Assembly: GCA_045589355.1 (NCBI GenBank)
Contig: JAZNOW010000011.1
Location: 67,977 to 131,976, forward strand
DNA length: 64,000 nt
Origin: RUG563 sp045589355
GTDB taxonomy: Bacteria > Bacillota > Clostridia > Christensenellales > Aristaeellaceae
Reading direction: 5' to 3'
Each line of letters begins with the position of its first letter. Within the stretch, counting starts at the first letter, position 1. Positions 7,628-15,531 of the stretch are shown here, piece after piece. The notes under the pieces are model-generated. The model worked only from the letters and a program-made list of their open reading frames with translations, did no database searches and was not told the origin of the DNA. The translations under genes were made by a program, and so were the position numbers.

Positions 7628-8621
7628 TTTTCCGGAAAAAAGGTTGACCCTCAAGGCTTGCGCGGCGGGGAGTGAAATGCTCCTCGCCATTTGGCGTGAG
7701 TTCGAATCGGATCGCCTGGCCCATGCCTACCTCTTTACAGGGGAAAGCGGCGTGGGAAAGAAGACCTTTGCCCGTCTGCTTGCCAAAGCGCTGCTTTGCC
7801 AGGGGGAAGGGGAAAAGCCTTGCAACGAATGCCGCAGCTGCAAGCGATTTGAAGCGAAAACCCACAGCAATGCCTATTTTCCTGTGCCGCAACCCAAGAA
7901 AACCACCATTGCCGTGGAGGATTTGCGTGGCATCCTGGATGAATTATCCCGTTCTTCCCTGGAAGCGGGCAGGCGCGTGATTGTGATCAACAACGCGGAA
8001 AAATTAACGCCGGCCAGCCAGAACTGTTTGCTGAAAACGCTGGAAGAAGCGCCGGAGGGCATTTTTTTCCTGCTGGTGACGGATACAGAGCGAGCCATAT
8101 TACCCACCATCCGTTCCCGCTGCCGGGTGATTCGTTTCCCTGCCTGGAGCGAACAGAGGATATACCGTACGCTGACGGAAAATGGCATTCACGGCAACAG
8201 GGCAGGCGAACTTTCCTCCCTTTGCGAAGGCAGCCTGGGGAAAGCACTGAAGATGCAGCAGGACGAAGGCTATTGGGAAATGCGGGAGCTGGTAAAAAAA
8301 AGCTTCCTCAGTATCCGCAAAACGGCCGATATTCCTGCAGCCAGCCAGCTGGTGAAAGATAAAAAGGATGAGGCGGATTTGCTGCTCTCCATTCTGGAGC
8401 AGGAAGTGCGCAGGCTGATTGGCAACAAAGAAAGAGCAAAAGAAAACGCAGCCGCATTTTTCCCCGAACATTGGAAGCAGGCGGATATCCTGTCCCTTTG
8501 CAGGGTGCAGGATGGTGTGATGCGTTGTAAGAAATTTCGTTTATCCAACGTCGGGTGGGTGGCCAATGCCGAAAGCCTGATGTTAATTATAGCGGAGGAA
8601 GCAAGAAAATGGCAACAGTAA
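7614..8621 (+). CDS. holB: DNA polymerase III delta' subunit (clamp loader)
   Basis: Up to 335 residues. The start is unsure: TTG 7614, TTG 7644 or ATG 7677 are in frame, and homologs need most of the segment before RLAHAYLFTGESGVGKK. Delta' is the clamp-loader stator. Visible features are a P-loop, the zinc cluster of four Cys in CQGEGEKPCNECRSC, the LLKTLEEAPEG block and the TIRSRCR motif (Ser-Arg-Cys). The C-terminal collar domain is present but divergent. It overlaps ricT by 13 bases. Confidence 0.92.
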   Translation: MLSSDFPEKRLTLKACAAGSEMLLAIWREFESDRLAHAYLFTGESGVGKKTFARLLAKALLCQGEGEKPCNECRSCKRFEAKTHSNAYFPVPQPKKTTIAVEDLRGILDELSRSSLEAGRRVIVINNAEKLTPASQNCLLKTLEEAPEGIFFLLVTDTERAILPTIRSRCRVIRFPAWSEQRIYRTLTENGIHGNRAGELSSLCEGSLGKALKMQQDEGYWEMRELVKKSFLSIRKTADIPAASQLVKDKKDEADLLLSILEQEVRRLIGNKERAKENAAAFFPEHWKQADILSLCRVQDGVMRCKKFRLSNVGWVANAESLMLIIAEEARKWQQ

Positions 8622-9526
8622 TCGGCGTTCGTTTCAGGAACGCAGGCAAACTATATTATTTTGACCCTGGCAAGCTGTGGCCCACCGCCGGCGACGCCGT
8701 CATTGTGGAAACAGTGCGTGGGATGGAATACGGCGAAGTGGTGACCGGTGTGAAGGAAGTGAGTGATGAGCTGATCACGCCGCCTCTGAAAATGGTCATC
8801 CGCATTGCTACCGCAGAAGACGCCCAGCATCATGCAGAAAATGTGGCTAAGGAAAAGGATGCGCTGGCGGTTTGTCAGAAGAAGGTGGACGAGCATAAGC
8901 TGCAGATGAAGCTGGTCGGCTGTGAATACACCTTTGATAATTCCAAGATCCTGTTCTATTTCACGTCCGATAAGCGGGTGGATTTCCGTGTGCTGGTGAA
9001 GGATCTGGCAGGTGTTTTCCGCACCCGCATTGAACTGAGGCAGATTGGCGTGCGCGACGAAGCCAAAATGATGGGCGGCCTGGGCATTTGCGGCCGGCAG
9101 GTATGCTGCGCCGCATTCCTGGGAGATTTCCAGCCGGTGTCCATCAAGATGGCCAAGGAACAGAGCCTGTCTTTGAACCCCAACAAAATTTCCGGTGTGT
9201 GCGGAAGGCTCATGTGCTGCCTGAAGTATGAAGAGGATCATTACGAAGCCACCCGCAAGCAGATGCCCAAAGTGGGCAAGGAAGTGATCACTCCGGATGG
9301 AAACGGTACCGTGATCGACCTGAATATCCTCAAGGAAACGGTGCGTGTGCGTTTGCCCAAGGGGGATAGCTACGAACAGAAGGATTTCCCCATGCAGGAA
9401 GTAAAGCGGGCCAATCCGCCCCAGCGGCCCAATGGCAAGCAGGAAGAGGCGGCCATGGTGGAGGATGTGCCGGAAGAAGATACGGCCGATGAAACGGAAA
9501 ACCTGGAAGAACTTATGGAAGAATAA
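8609..9526 (+). CDS. ricT: PSP1/RicT family regulator, Fe-S subunit of Ric complex
   Basis: 305 residues, ATG 8609 behind GCGGAGG, inside the end of holB. RicT (YaaT) works with RicA and RicF in Bacillus to control RNase Y and sporulation or competence; that complex carries [4Fe-4S] clusters. Here the PSP1 core has Cys161, 166, 167, 198, 203 and 204 within GICGRQVCCAAF and GVCGRLMCCLKYE, the expected ligand region. An acidic tail of about 40 residues follows. A YlbF-type partner with its own Cys tail is encoded at 20169-20561. Confidence 0.93.
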   Translation: MATVIGVRFRNAGKLYYFDPGKLWPTAGDAVIVETVRGMEYGEVVTGVKEVSDELITPPLKMVIRIATAEDAQHHAENVAKEKDALAVCQKKVDEHKLQMKLVGCEYTFDNSKILFYFTSDKRVDFRVLVKDLAGVFRTRIELRQIGVRDEAKMMGGLGICGRQVCCAAFLGDFQPVSIKMAKEQSLSLNPNKISGVCGRLMCCLKYEEDHYEATRKQMPKVGKEVITPDGNGTVIDLNILKETVRVRLPKGDSYEQKDFPMQEVKRANPPQRPNGKQEEAAMVEDVPEEDTADETENLEELMEE

Positions 9527-9533
9527 AAAAAGA

Positions 9534-9564
9534 ACACCGTGCAAAAAATGCACGGTGTTTTTTT
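9534..9564. terminator. Bidirectional terminator between ricT and the epimerase gene
   Basis: Stem ACACCGTGCA (9534-9543) with TGCACGGTGT (9549-9558); T-run on the plus strand and A-run at its 5' side, so it can serve both converging genes. Confidence 0.93.
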
Positions 9565-9572
9565 GATGCGTA

Positions 9573-10589
9573 TTACAGGGCAGAAACCTTCTTTTCCGCA
9601 TCTTCCATAATGGCCACCACCTGATCGCAGAAGGCGTCAAATTCAGGGTCTTCCACCTGCTGTTCGGGATGGGTGAGGAAGTATTGAACGGAATCGGGCG
9701 CGGCCTGGTCAAACCGGAGGGACTGGGTATAGGTGGGTACCAGGGCGTGCAGCTTGCTGTTGTCAAAAATGACGGAGTTGGATTTATCGCCCACCAGCGA
9801 ACCGCAGAAATCGTATTTCTTGCAGGCGCAAAGCAGGGCAGAGGGCACGTGGCAGGGCTTGTATTCCACGCCCAGGCAATGGGCCACCGTCTCCATGATC
9901 TGGTTCCAGGTGAGCATTTCTTCGGAAGTGATCTGCACGGCCTGGCCGATGGCGTGGATGTTGCCCATCAGGCCCACAAAAGCAGGGGCAAAATCCCGGC
10001 TGCTCATAACAGCCCAAAGGGAAGTGCCGTCGCCGGGCACCAGCACCTTTTTGCCCTCCATCATGCGTTTGAGCACCTGCCAGACGCCCTTATCGCCATG
10101 AATGGAAAGGGGCAGAGAACGGCGGTTATAGGTGTGGCTGGGGCGAACGATGGTGATGGGGAAGCCGTTTTCACGGTATTCCTGCATCAATCTTTCTTCA
10201 ATGGTGATCTTATTGCGGCTGTACTGCCAGTAGGGATTATAAAGCGGGGTGGATTCGGTAATGACGGGGGAAACCAGCGGTTTCTGATAGGCGGAAGCGG
10301 AACTGATGAAAATGAACTGGCGGCATTTGCCTTTGAAAAGACGGATATCCCGTTCGATCTGATCGGGCGTGAAGCAGATGAAATCCGCCACCACGTCGTA
10401 GGTTTCGTTTTCAATAAGCTTTGCAACGGCTGCTTCGTCGTTGATATCGCCGATCAGCTGATTGGCGCCGGGAACGGTATAGGAGCGGTTGCCGCGGTTG
10501 AGAAGGGTCAGGTTCCATCCCTGAGAAACCAGAAGCCGGGAAATCTGGGTACTGATGACACCGGTGCCGCCAATGAATAATGCTTTCAT
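9573..10589 (-). CDS. NAD(P)-dependent epimerase/dehydratase, CSP41-like SDR
   Basis: 338 residues, ATG at 10589-10587 with GGAGGT nine bases upstream; a longer frame to 10700 has no ribosome site. The Rossmann motif GGTGVISTQISRLL and LLNRGNR are at the N-terminus; YSRNK (about residue 125) is the Tyr-x3-Lys pair of extended short-chain dehydrogenases. The overall pattern is closest to atypical SDR proteins of the CSP41/isoflavone-reductase-like group, whose bacterial substrates are unknown. It lies downstream of trpB on the same strand but behind a terminator. Confidence 0.8.
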   Translation of the reverse strand: MKALFIGGTGVISTQISRLLVSQGWNLTLLNRGNRSYTVPGANQLIGDINDEAAVAKLIENETYDVVADFICFTPDQIERDIRLFKGKCRQFIFISSASAYQKPLVSPVITESTPLYNPYWQYSRNKITIEERLMQEYRENGFPITIVRPSHTYNRRSLPLSIHGDKGVWQVLKRMMEGKKVLVPGDGTSLWAVMSSRDFAPAFVGLMGNIHAIGQAVQITSEEMLTWNQIMETVAHCLGVEYKPCHVPSALLCACKKYDFCGSLVGDKSNSVIFDNSKLHALVPTYTQSLRFDQAAPDSVQYFLTHPEQQVEDPEFDAFCDQVVAIMEDAEKKVSAL

Positions 10590-10670
10590 ATGCAAAATAC
10601 CTCCATATTTTGTTCTTCTGCTTTTCCTATTCGCCATGAATGGCCCAATTCCTTTTTGATGCAAATGACA

Positions 10671-10705
10671 GGAAAGAAAAAGGAAGTGCCAAATGGACAC
10701 TTCCT
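10671..10705 (-). terminator. Terminator of trpB
   Basis: On the minus strand AGGAAGTG (10705-10698) pairs with CACTTCCT (10688-10681), followed by TTTTCTTTCC. Confidence 0.85.
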
Positions 10706-10713
10706 GATGTTTG

Positions 10714-11961
10714 TTACTTTTCGTTCTTCAGCAGTTCTTCGCCGTAGCCATACTGTTCCTTGACGAAATCGATATCCTTATCGCCGCGGCCGGACAGGTT
10801 CACCAGCACAGAGCCGGTGTTGTGTTCCTTGGCGTACTGGATGGCGTAGGCCAGGGCGTGGCTGCTTTCCACGGCGGGGATGATGCCTTCCAGACGGCAC
10901 AGCTGGAAGAAGGCACGCATGGCGTCGTCATCGCCGATGGTGACGTAGGAAACACGGCCGATATCATGCAGGTAGGCATGTTCGGGGCCGGAGGAGGGAT
11001 AATCCAGGCCGGAAGCGATGGAGTACACGGGAGCGGGCTCGCCGTTTTCGTCCTTGAGCATGATGGAATTGAAGCCATGCATCACGCCTTCGGTGCCGTA
11101 GTTCAGGGAAGCGGCGTGATCGCCCAGCTTCATGCCGCGGCCCAGGGGTTCCACGCCATAGATGTCCACAGGATCTGCCACAAAGGGCAGGAACATGCCG
11201 ATGGAGTTGCTGCCGCCGCCCACGCAGGCCACCACGGCATCCGGCAGATGGCCGGTCATTTCCAGGAACTGTTCGCGGGCTTCAATGCCCACCACGGTCT
11301 GGAAATCGCGCACCATTTTGGGGAAGGGATGGGGGCCCAGCACGGAGCCGATGCAGTAAATGGCATCCTTGTATTCCTTGGAATAGGCGTCGAAAGCGGC
11401 GTCAACGGCTTCTTTCAGGGTTTTCAGGCCGTGGGTGACGGGGATAACGCGAGCGCCCAGCATTTTCATGCGGGTCACGTTGGGCGCCTGCTTGGCAATA
11501 TCCACTTCGCCCATATAGATGTCGCATTCCAGGCCGAAGAACGCGGCAGCGGTGGCCAGGGCCACACCGTGCTGACCGGCACCGGTTTCGGCAATCAGCT
11601 TCTTTTTCCCCATGTATTTGGCAAGCAGGCCTTCACCCATGCAGTGGTTCAGCTTATGGGCGCCGGTATGGTTCAGGTCTTCGCGCTTGACGTAGATCTG
11701 GCATTTGCCGAAGTAGTTGCTCAGCCGTTCACAGTGGTAAACGGGGGTGGGACGGCCCTGGAATTCCTTACGGATGCGGCGCAGTTCGTTGATGAACTTG
11801 GCGGACTGGCAGATGGTTTCGTAAGCTTCGCTGATTTCTTGCATGGCGGGGATCAGCTTATCGGGCAGGTAAGCGCCGCCGTAGGGGCCGAAGTAGCCTT
11901 TTTCGTCGGGGAACTGCTTGAGGTAGGTGTCGAAATCACGGTAGTTCTGGTAGTTTTTCAT
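10714..11961 (-). CDS. trpB: Tryptophan synthase beta chain (orphan)
   Basis: 415 residues, ATG at 11961 behind AGGAAGG. The PLP lysine is Lys103 in HTGAHKLNH; ETGAGQHG and the GGGSNSIG phosphate-cup motif are present. TrpB makes tryptophan from indole and serine. No trpA or other trp gene is adjacent: the gene has its own T-box leader and its own terminator. It could salvage environmental indole, or pair with a TrpA encoded elsewhere. Sequence details such as LNH after the lysine differ from the usual TrpB1 pattern. High-expression codon use. Confidence 0.95.
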   Translation of the reverse strand: MKNYQNYRDFDTYLKQFPDEKGYFGPYGGAYLPDKLIPAMQEISEAYETICQSAKFINELRRIRKEFQGRPTPVYHCERLSNYFGKCQIYVKREDLNHTGAHKLNHCMGEGLLAKYMGKKKLIAETGAGQHGVALATAAAFFGLECDIYMGEVDIAKQAPNVTRMKMLGARVIPVTHGLKTLKEAVDAAFDAYSKEYKDAIYCIGSVLGPHPFPKMVRDFQTVVGIEAREQFLEMTGHLPDAVVACVGGGSNSIGMFLPFVADPVDIYGVEPLGRGMKLGDHAASLNYGTEGVMHGFNSIMLKDENGEPAPVYSIASGLDYPSSGPEHAYLHDIGRVSYVTIGDDDAMRAFFQLCRLEGIIPAVESSHALAYAIQYAKEHNTGSVLVNLSGRGDKDIDFVKEQYGYGEELLKNEK

Positions 11962-12019
11962 TTGGGTTGCCTTCCTTTCTGTTTAAGAAAATAATCAGAT
12001 GGCGGCATCGTGTTCCGAT

Positions 12020-12270
12020 AAAAAACCGCCTCAGACACTTTGCCTGAGACGGAGAATTTCCGCGGTACCACTCAGCTTGGCCTTTCGGCCCACTTTCTCC
12101 ATGTGCCATCACACATGCTGCCATGATAACGGGTGCAGATCCCGTCACGCCCTACTGGTTTCAGGCGTACCCTCCGAAGCCCATTCGCCGAAGCTTTCTG
12201 CATTGCGATTCCACCAGCCGCAACTCTCTTTGCCAGAAAGGATTCCGGTTACTTTTCTTCATCCACGGTT
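12020..12270 (-). promoter_or_regulatory. T-box riboswitch upstream of trpB
   Basis: On the minus strand the antiterminator core GTGGTACCGCGG (12071-12060) is a textbook T-box, which base-pairs to the uncharged tRNA 3' end. It is followed by a terminator: CCGTCTCAG pairs with CTGAGGCGG (12052-12026) plus TTTTTT (12025-12020). Stem I elements such as AGAGAG and GGCTGGTGGAA lie near 12230-12205. A candidate specifier codon TGG (Trp) lies at 12183-12181 after GCGAA; assignment to tRNA-Trp is inferred from this and from the trpB gene. Low charged tRNA-Trp should raise trpB expression. Confidence 0.93.
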
Positions 12271-12278
12271 ATGCAAGT

Positions 12279-12306
12279 ATCATACCACAAATACAACGTT
12301 TGTCAA
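12279..12306 (-). promoter_or_regulatory. Promoter of the T-box-trpB unit
   Basis: Minus strand TTGACA (12306-12301) and TATGAT (12284-12279), 16 bases apart, just upstream of the T-box leader. Confidence 0.8.
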
Positions 12307-12338
12307 CGATTATTTTGCATATTTTGTGTATATTCCGT

Positions 12339-13127
12339 TCATTCTTTTACCAATATATCCAAAGTGTGGTTGGAAAGGCCAGCCAGATCCTTCCGTTCGC
12401 AGAGGAAAAAATGATATTTCAGGTAGAGTGCGAAGGTTTCGTCGTCCATTTGGTTGATCATGTCACGATGGTACATGGTGTACATATCCGTTCCCACAAA
12501 ATGCAATCTTTTCACCGGAAAACCATGGTTTACAGCATCGATCTGCTCCGGACGGACGATGTTGAAAAGTTCAGACGGATCGGAGGAGACTTCGAATGTT
12601 TCTGTGTTCAAAAGGCCTTTTTCGATCACGCTGAAAATCATACCTCTGCCGAAGGCGTATTGCATCATGGTGGCGTCTGCCATACAGTAGGCGCTCATCA
12701 GGATGCCGCCCTTTTTCAGTACGCGCAGTGCTTCCTGCATGGCACGGCGCTGGTCGTTCAAAGTGTAGAGATGGTACATGGGGCCAAGCAGCAGCACCAT
12801 GTCGTACTGCTCATTTTCCAGCATGTTCAGGTCCAGGGCGTTTCCCTGAAAAATGCGGATATCTTCGTCCGGCTGTGTATTCTGCCTGAAAATTTCAATG
12901 TTGTGGGGGATCAGTTCCACAGCATCCACAGAATATCCTTTTCGCGCAAGATAATGGGAATAGCGGCCTGTTGCAGCGCCGATTTCCAGAATGTGCATAC
13001 CAGGCTTCAGGTATTTTTCGATATAGCGGATGGTGGTCAGAAATTCCACCGATCCCACGCGGGAAAGCAGGCGGCCTTCCTCGTCATAATTGGAGTAGTA
13101 TGCATTCAATGCTTCGAAAGTTTCCAT
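12339..13127 (-). CDS. Class I SAM-dependent methyltransferase
   Basis: 262 residues, ATG at 13127 with AGGAGAAATT upstream. The SAM-binding motif I is LEIGAATGRYSHYLA (about residues 47-61), followed by VDAVEL and a motif-IV-like LLLGPMYHL (about 110). The family is widespread in Firmicutes but its substrate is not established; small molecules or RNA are both possible. The gene is preceded by a strong terminator and a short peptide ORF with its own promoter (13153-13364), suggesting inducible expression by attenuation. It ends 33 bases before the trpB promoter. Confidence 0.85.
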   Translation of the reverse strand: METFEALNAYYSNYDEEGRLLSRVGSVEFLTTIRYIEKYLKPGMHILEIGAATGRYSHYLARKGYSVDAVELIPHNIEIFRQNTQPDEDIRIFQGNALDLNMLENEQYDMVLLLGPMYHLYTLNDQRRAMQEALRVLKKGGILMSAYCMADATMMQYAFGRGMIFSVIEKGLLNTETFEVSSDPSELFNIVRPEQIDAVNHGFPVKRLHFVGTDMYTMYHRDMINQMDDETFALYLKYHFFLCERKDLAGLSNHTLDILVKE

Positions 13128-13152
13128 GATAATTTCTCCTTTCTTATAAAAC

Positions 13153-13192
13153 AAAAAACGCAGCGGTGGATGGCATTTGCCTCCGCTGCGTT
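13153..13192 (-). terminator. Strong hairpin terminator between leader ORF and methyltransferase
   Basis: Minus strand AACGCAGCGG (13192-13183) pairs with CCGCTGCGTT (13166-13157), with an inner GGCA/TGCC pairing, then TTTT (13156-13153). It sits 25 bases after the leader ORF stop and 26 bases before the methyltransferase start, so it should block the gene unless relieved. Confidence 0.9.
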
Positions 13193-13217
13193 ACCGGATA
13201 GAAAAAGGACGTTGGCC

Positions 13218-13307
13218 TTACGCCTTTTTCCGGGTATGGCAATGGAAGCCCTTGTGCATGCGCCAAGGGTTGAAAGCAAAGTAGTTGAAGCGGTGCTTGC
13301 AGACCAC
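13218..13307 (-). CDS. 29-codon leader peptide ORF (putative attenuator)
   Basis: Not visible to a 60-residue cutoff. GTG start at 13307-13305 lies eight bases after GGAGG; stop TAA at 13220-13218. The peptide begins MVCKHRFNYF, continues through FNPWRMHKG and ends CHTRKKA: rich in aromatic, His, Lys and Arg. An overlapping ATG six bases earlier is only one base from the ribosome site and is less likely. GAAAAAGG/CCTTTTTC (13230-13201) can form a hairpin covering the last codons and the stop. A ribosome on the leader would change folding around the next terminator. The peptide could instead have a function itself. Confidence 0.6.
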   Translation of the reverse strand: MVCKHRFNYFAFNPWRMHKGFHCHTRKKA

Positions 13308-13335
13308 GTGCCATACCTCCTTCTTGTTTTGTGGA

Positions 13336-13364
13336 ATGATAGCACGGAAAAAAGGCTTTGTCAA
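13336..13364 (-). promoter_or_regulatory. Promoter of the leader ORF-methyltransferase unit
   Basis: Minus strand TTGACA (13364-13359) and TATCAT (13341-13336), 17 bases apart; about 25 bases before the leader GTG. It overlaps nothing coding: the gene upstream ends at 13374. Confidence 0.85.
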
Positions 13365-13373
13365 CAGGAAAAT

Positions 13374-14615
13374 TTACAGGCTGTTTTCCTTGACCATCTT
13401 TTCCAGCGCGCTGATGAGGGCAATTTTGCCGTGTATATAGGTGAGCCCGCCCTGGAGATAGGCGGTATAGGGGGCACGGATGGGGGCGTCGGCGGAAAGT
13501 TCGGTGGTGGCGCCGGAAACGAAGGTGCCGGCTGCCATGATCACCTGATCGGTATAGCCGGGCATATCCCAGGGCTCCGGCACGGCGGAGGCGTCGATGG
13601 GGGATGCGGCCTGAATGCCCTGGCAGAAGGCGATGAGCCTTTCCGGGGTTTCCATCTGGATGGCCTGAATGATATCGGCCCGGGGAGCATCAAAGGCAGG
13701 GGTGGTTTTCATGCCCAGCAGTTCAAAGGTGCGTGCAGCCAGAACGGAGGTTTTCACAGCCTGGGCCACTGTATGGGGTGCCATGAACAGGCCCTGGTAG
13801 AAGGGCTGGTAGGAAGCGGCGTAGCTACCCACTTCCCGGCCGATACCCGGGGCGGTGAGCCGGGCTTCGATGCGTTCAATGGCACGGGTGGTGCCCACCA
13901 GGTAAGCGCCGGTGGGGGCCAGGCCGCCGCCGGCATTTTTGATCAGGCTGCCCACGCAAACATCGGCGCCAAAATGGGTGGGCTCGTTTTCGGTGGTGAA
14001 CATGCCGTAACAATTATCCACCATGATGAAAATATCAGGGCGGACGTTGTGCACGGCGGAGATGACTTCTTCCATCTCTTTGGGCAGCAGGGATGCGCGC
14101 CAGGCATAGCCGCGGCTGCGCTGAATGAGCACCACCTTGGTGTTGGGCCGAATGGCGGCAAGAACGCCCTGCACGTCGATCTTCTGCTGGTCTTCACACA
14201 TTTCCACCTGGGAATATTCCACCTGCATTTCCCGCAGGTTGCCGGGTGCATTGCCCACCGTACCGATCACCGTTTCCATAGTGTCATAGGGAGCGCCGGT
14301 GGCGGAAAGAAGATGATCGCCGGGGAGCAAAAGGCCGAACAGGCACAGGGAAAGAGCTGCCGTGCCGCAGGCGATGGAGGGCCGAACGATGGCGCTTTCG
14401 GCCCCGAAAATGCGGGCGAAAATGCGCTCCAGCGTGTCTCTTCCGATATCATCGTAGCCGTAGCCGGTGGTGGGAGCAAAATGCCGGGCGGCTACGTTTT
14501 CTTCATGAAAAGCGGCAAGCACCTGATTGGTGCAGAAAAGTTCGTTCTCTTCCAGACGGGCAAAAACCGGCATGCAATCCTGTTCCGCCCGGGCAATGAG
14601 CTGTTTGATATCCAT
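13374..14615 (-). CDS. Methionine gamma-lyase/aluminum-resistance-like PLP enzyme (YnbB family)
   Basis: 413 residues, ATG 14615. It belongs to the fold-type I PLP family named 'aluminum resistance protein' or 'methionine gamma-lyase family'. FAPTTGYGYDDIGRDTLE near residue 46, VDNCYGMF (about 205) and SLIKNAGGG with the PLP lysine (about residue 230) are clear. It probably acts on a sulfur or hydroxy amino acid; the true reaction is not known. It is the last gene of the long mut-mia operon, four bases after miaA. hfq, often between these two genes, is absent. Confidence 0.88.
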   Translation of the reverse strand: MDIKQLIARAEQDCMPVFARLEENELFCTNQVLAAFHEENVAARHFAPTTGYGYDDIGRDTLERIFARIFGAESAIVRPSIACGTAALSLCLFGLLLPGDHLLSATGAPYDTMETVIGTVGNAPGNLREMQVEYSQVEMCEDQQKIDVQGVLAAIRPNTKVVLIQRSRGYAWRASLLPKEMEEVISAVHNVRPDIFIMVDNCYGMFTTENEPTHFGADVCVGSLIKNAGGGLAPTGAYLVGTTRAIERIEARLTAPGIGREVGSYAASYQPFYQGLFMAPHTVAQAVKTSVLAARTFELLGMKTTPAFDAPRADIIQAIQMETPERLIAFCQGIQAASPIDASAVPEPWDMPGYTDQVIMAAGTFVSGATTELSADAPIRAPYTAYLQGGLTYIHGKIALISALEKMVKENSL

Positions 14616-14618
14616 TGG

Positions 14619-15530
14619 TCAATCCTCCGAAAAATCGCGGATGATGCGATTGATATGCGTTGGTACATCGGTGTTCCAATCAAGCCAGATGATGCGCTGA
14701 TCCCGCCGGAACCAGGTCATCTGCCGCTTGGCAAAATGCCGGGTGCGCAGCTTGATGAGGGAAACGGCTTCGTCCTGGGCCATGCGGCCGTCCAGCACCG
14801 GGAAAAGTTCCTTATAGCCAAGGCCCTGCATGGCAGGGTGCTCCTCCGTAACGCCCATCTCCTTCAGCCGTTCCACTTCGGAAAGAAGCCCGTCCTTCAT
14901 CATGGCGTCCACCCGGCTGTCGCACCGGGCATACATGGTATCCCTGGGGATATCGAAGGCATAAAGGAAGAAACGGTAGGGTTCATCTGCCGCAGAGGGC
15001 TTAGGCTGTTTCGACAGGGGAATGCCGGTAAGCTCCCACACTTCCAGCGCGCGGATCACCCGGCGGATGTCGTTTTCGTGCAGGCGACGGGCGGTATCGG
15101 GGTCCACCTTCTGAAGGAGACGGTGCACCGTACGGTTGCCTTCAGCATCCGCCATTTTGTGGTATTTCTCCCGGATCTGTTCATCACTGCCCACCTGACC
15201 AAAGGCCATGGATTGGGAAAGGCCCTGCAGGTAAAGCCCGGTGCCGCCCACCAGAATGGGAACGGGCAGGCTGTCCAGCAAAGGTTTTGCCAGGGCGGTG
15301 TACTGGGACACGGTGAAGCTGTCCAGGGGGGATACGATATCGATCAGGTGATGGGGGGCGGCAGCCTGTTCCGCCGGAGTAGGCTTTGCGGTGCCGATAT
15401 CCATGTGCTGATAGACCTGCATGGAATCCATGCAGATGATTTCGCCCTTCAGTCGGCCGGCAAGGGGCAGGGAAAGGGCAGTTTTGCCGCTGGCGGTGGG
15501 GCCAACGATGCCGATCACTTTCTTCTTCAT
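14619..15530 (-). CDS. miaA: tRNA dimethylallyltransferase
   Basis: 303 residues, ATG 15530. MiaA adds the dimethylallyl group to N6 of A37 in tRNAs that read U-starting codons, the substrate for MiaB encoded upstream in the same operon. P-loop GPTASGKTAL at residues 10-19, then the substrate-contacting DSMQVYQHMDIGTAKP (about residues 35-50) and GGTGLYL (about 96). One base separates it from mutL. Confidence 0.97.
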   Translation of the reverse strand: MKKKVIGIVGPTASGKTALSLPLAGRLKGEIICMDSMQVYQHMDIGTAKPTPAEQAAAPHHLIDIVSPLDSFTVSQYTALAKPLLDSLPVPILVGGTGLYLQGLSQSMAFGQVGSDEQIREKYHKMADAEGNRTVHRLLQKVDPDTARRLHENDIRRVIRALEVWELTGIPLSKQPKPSAADEPYRFFLYAFDIPRDTMYARCDSRVDAMMKDGLLSEVERLKEMGVTEEHPAMQGLGYKELFPVLDGRMAQDEAVSLIKLRTRHFAKRQMTWFRRDQRIIWLDWNTDVPTHINRIIRDFSED

Positions 15531-15531
15531 A

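Noticed and set aside
4871..7690. Minus-strand open frame of 939 codons antisense to rpsB, tsf, pyrH and darA
   Set aside because: The sense genes are certain; the antisense frame stays open because of their codon bias. Composition is His/Gly/Phe-rich and unlike a protein.
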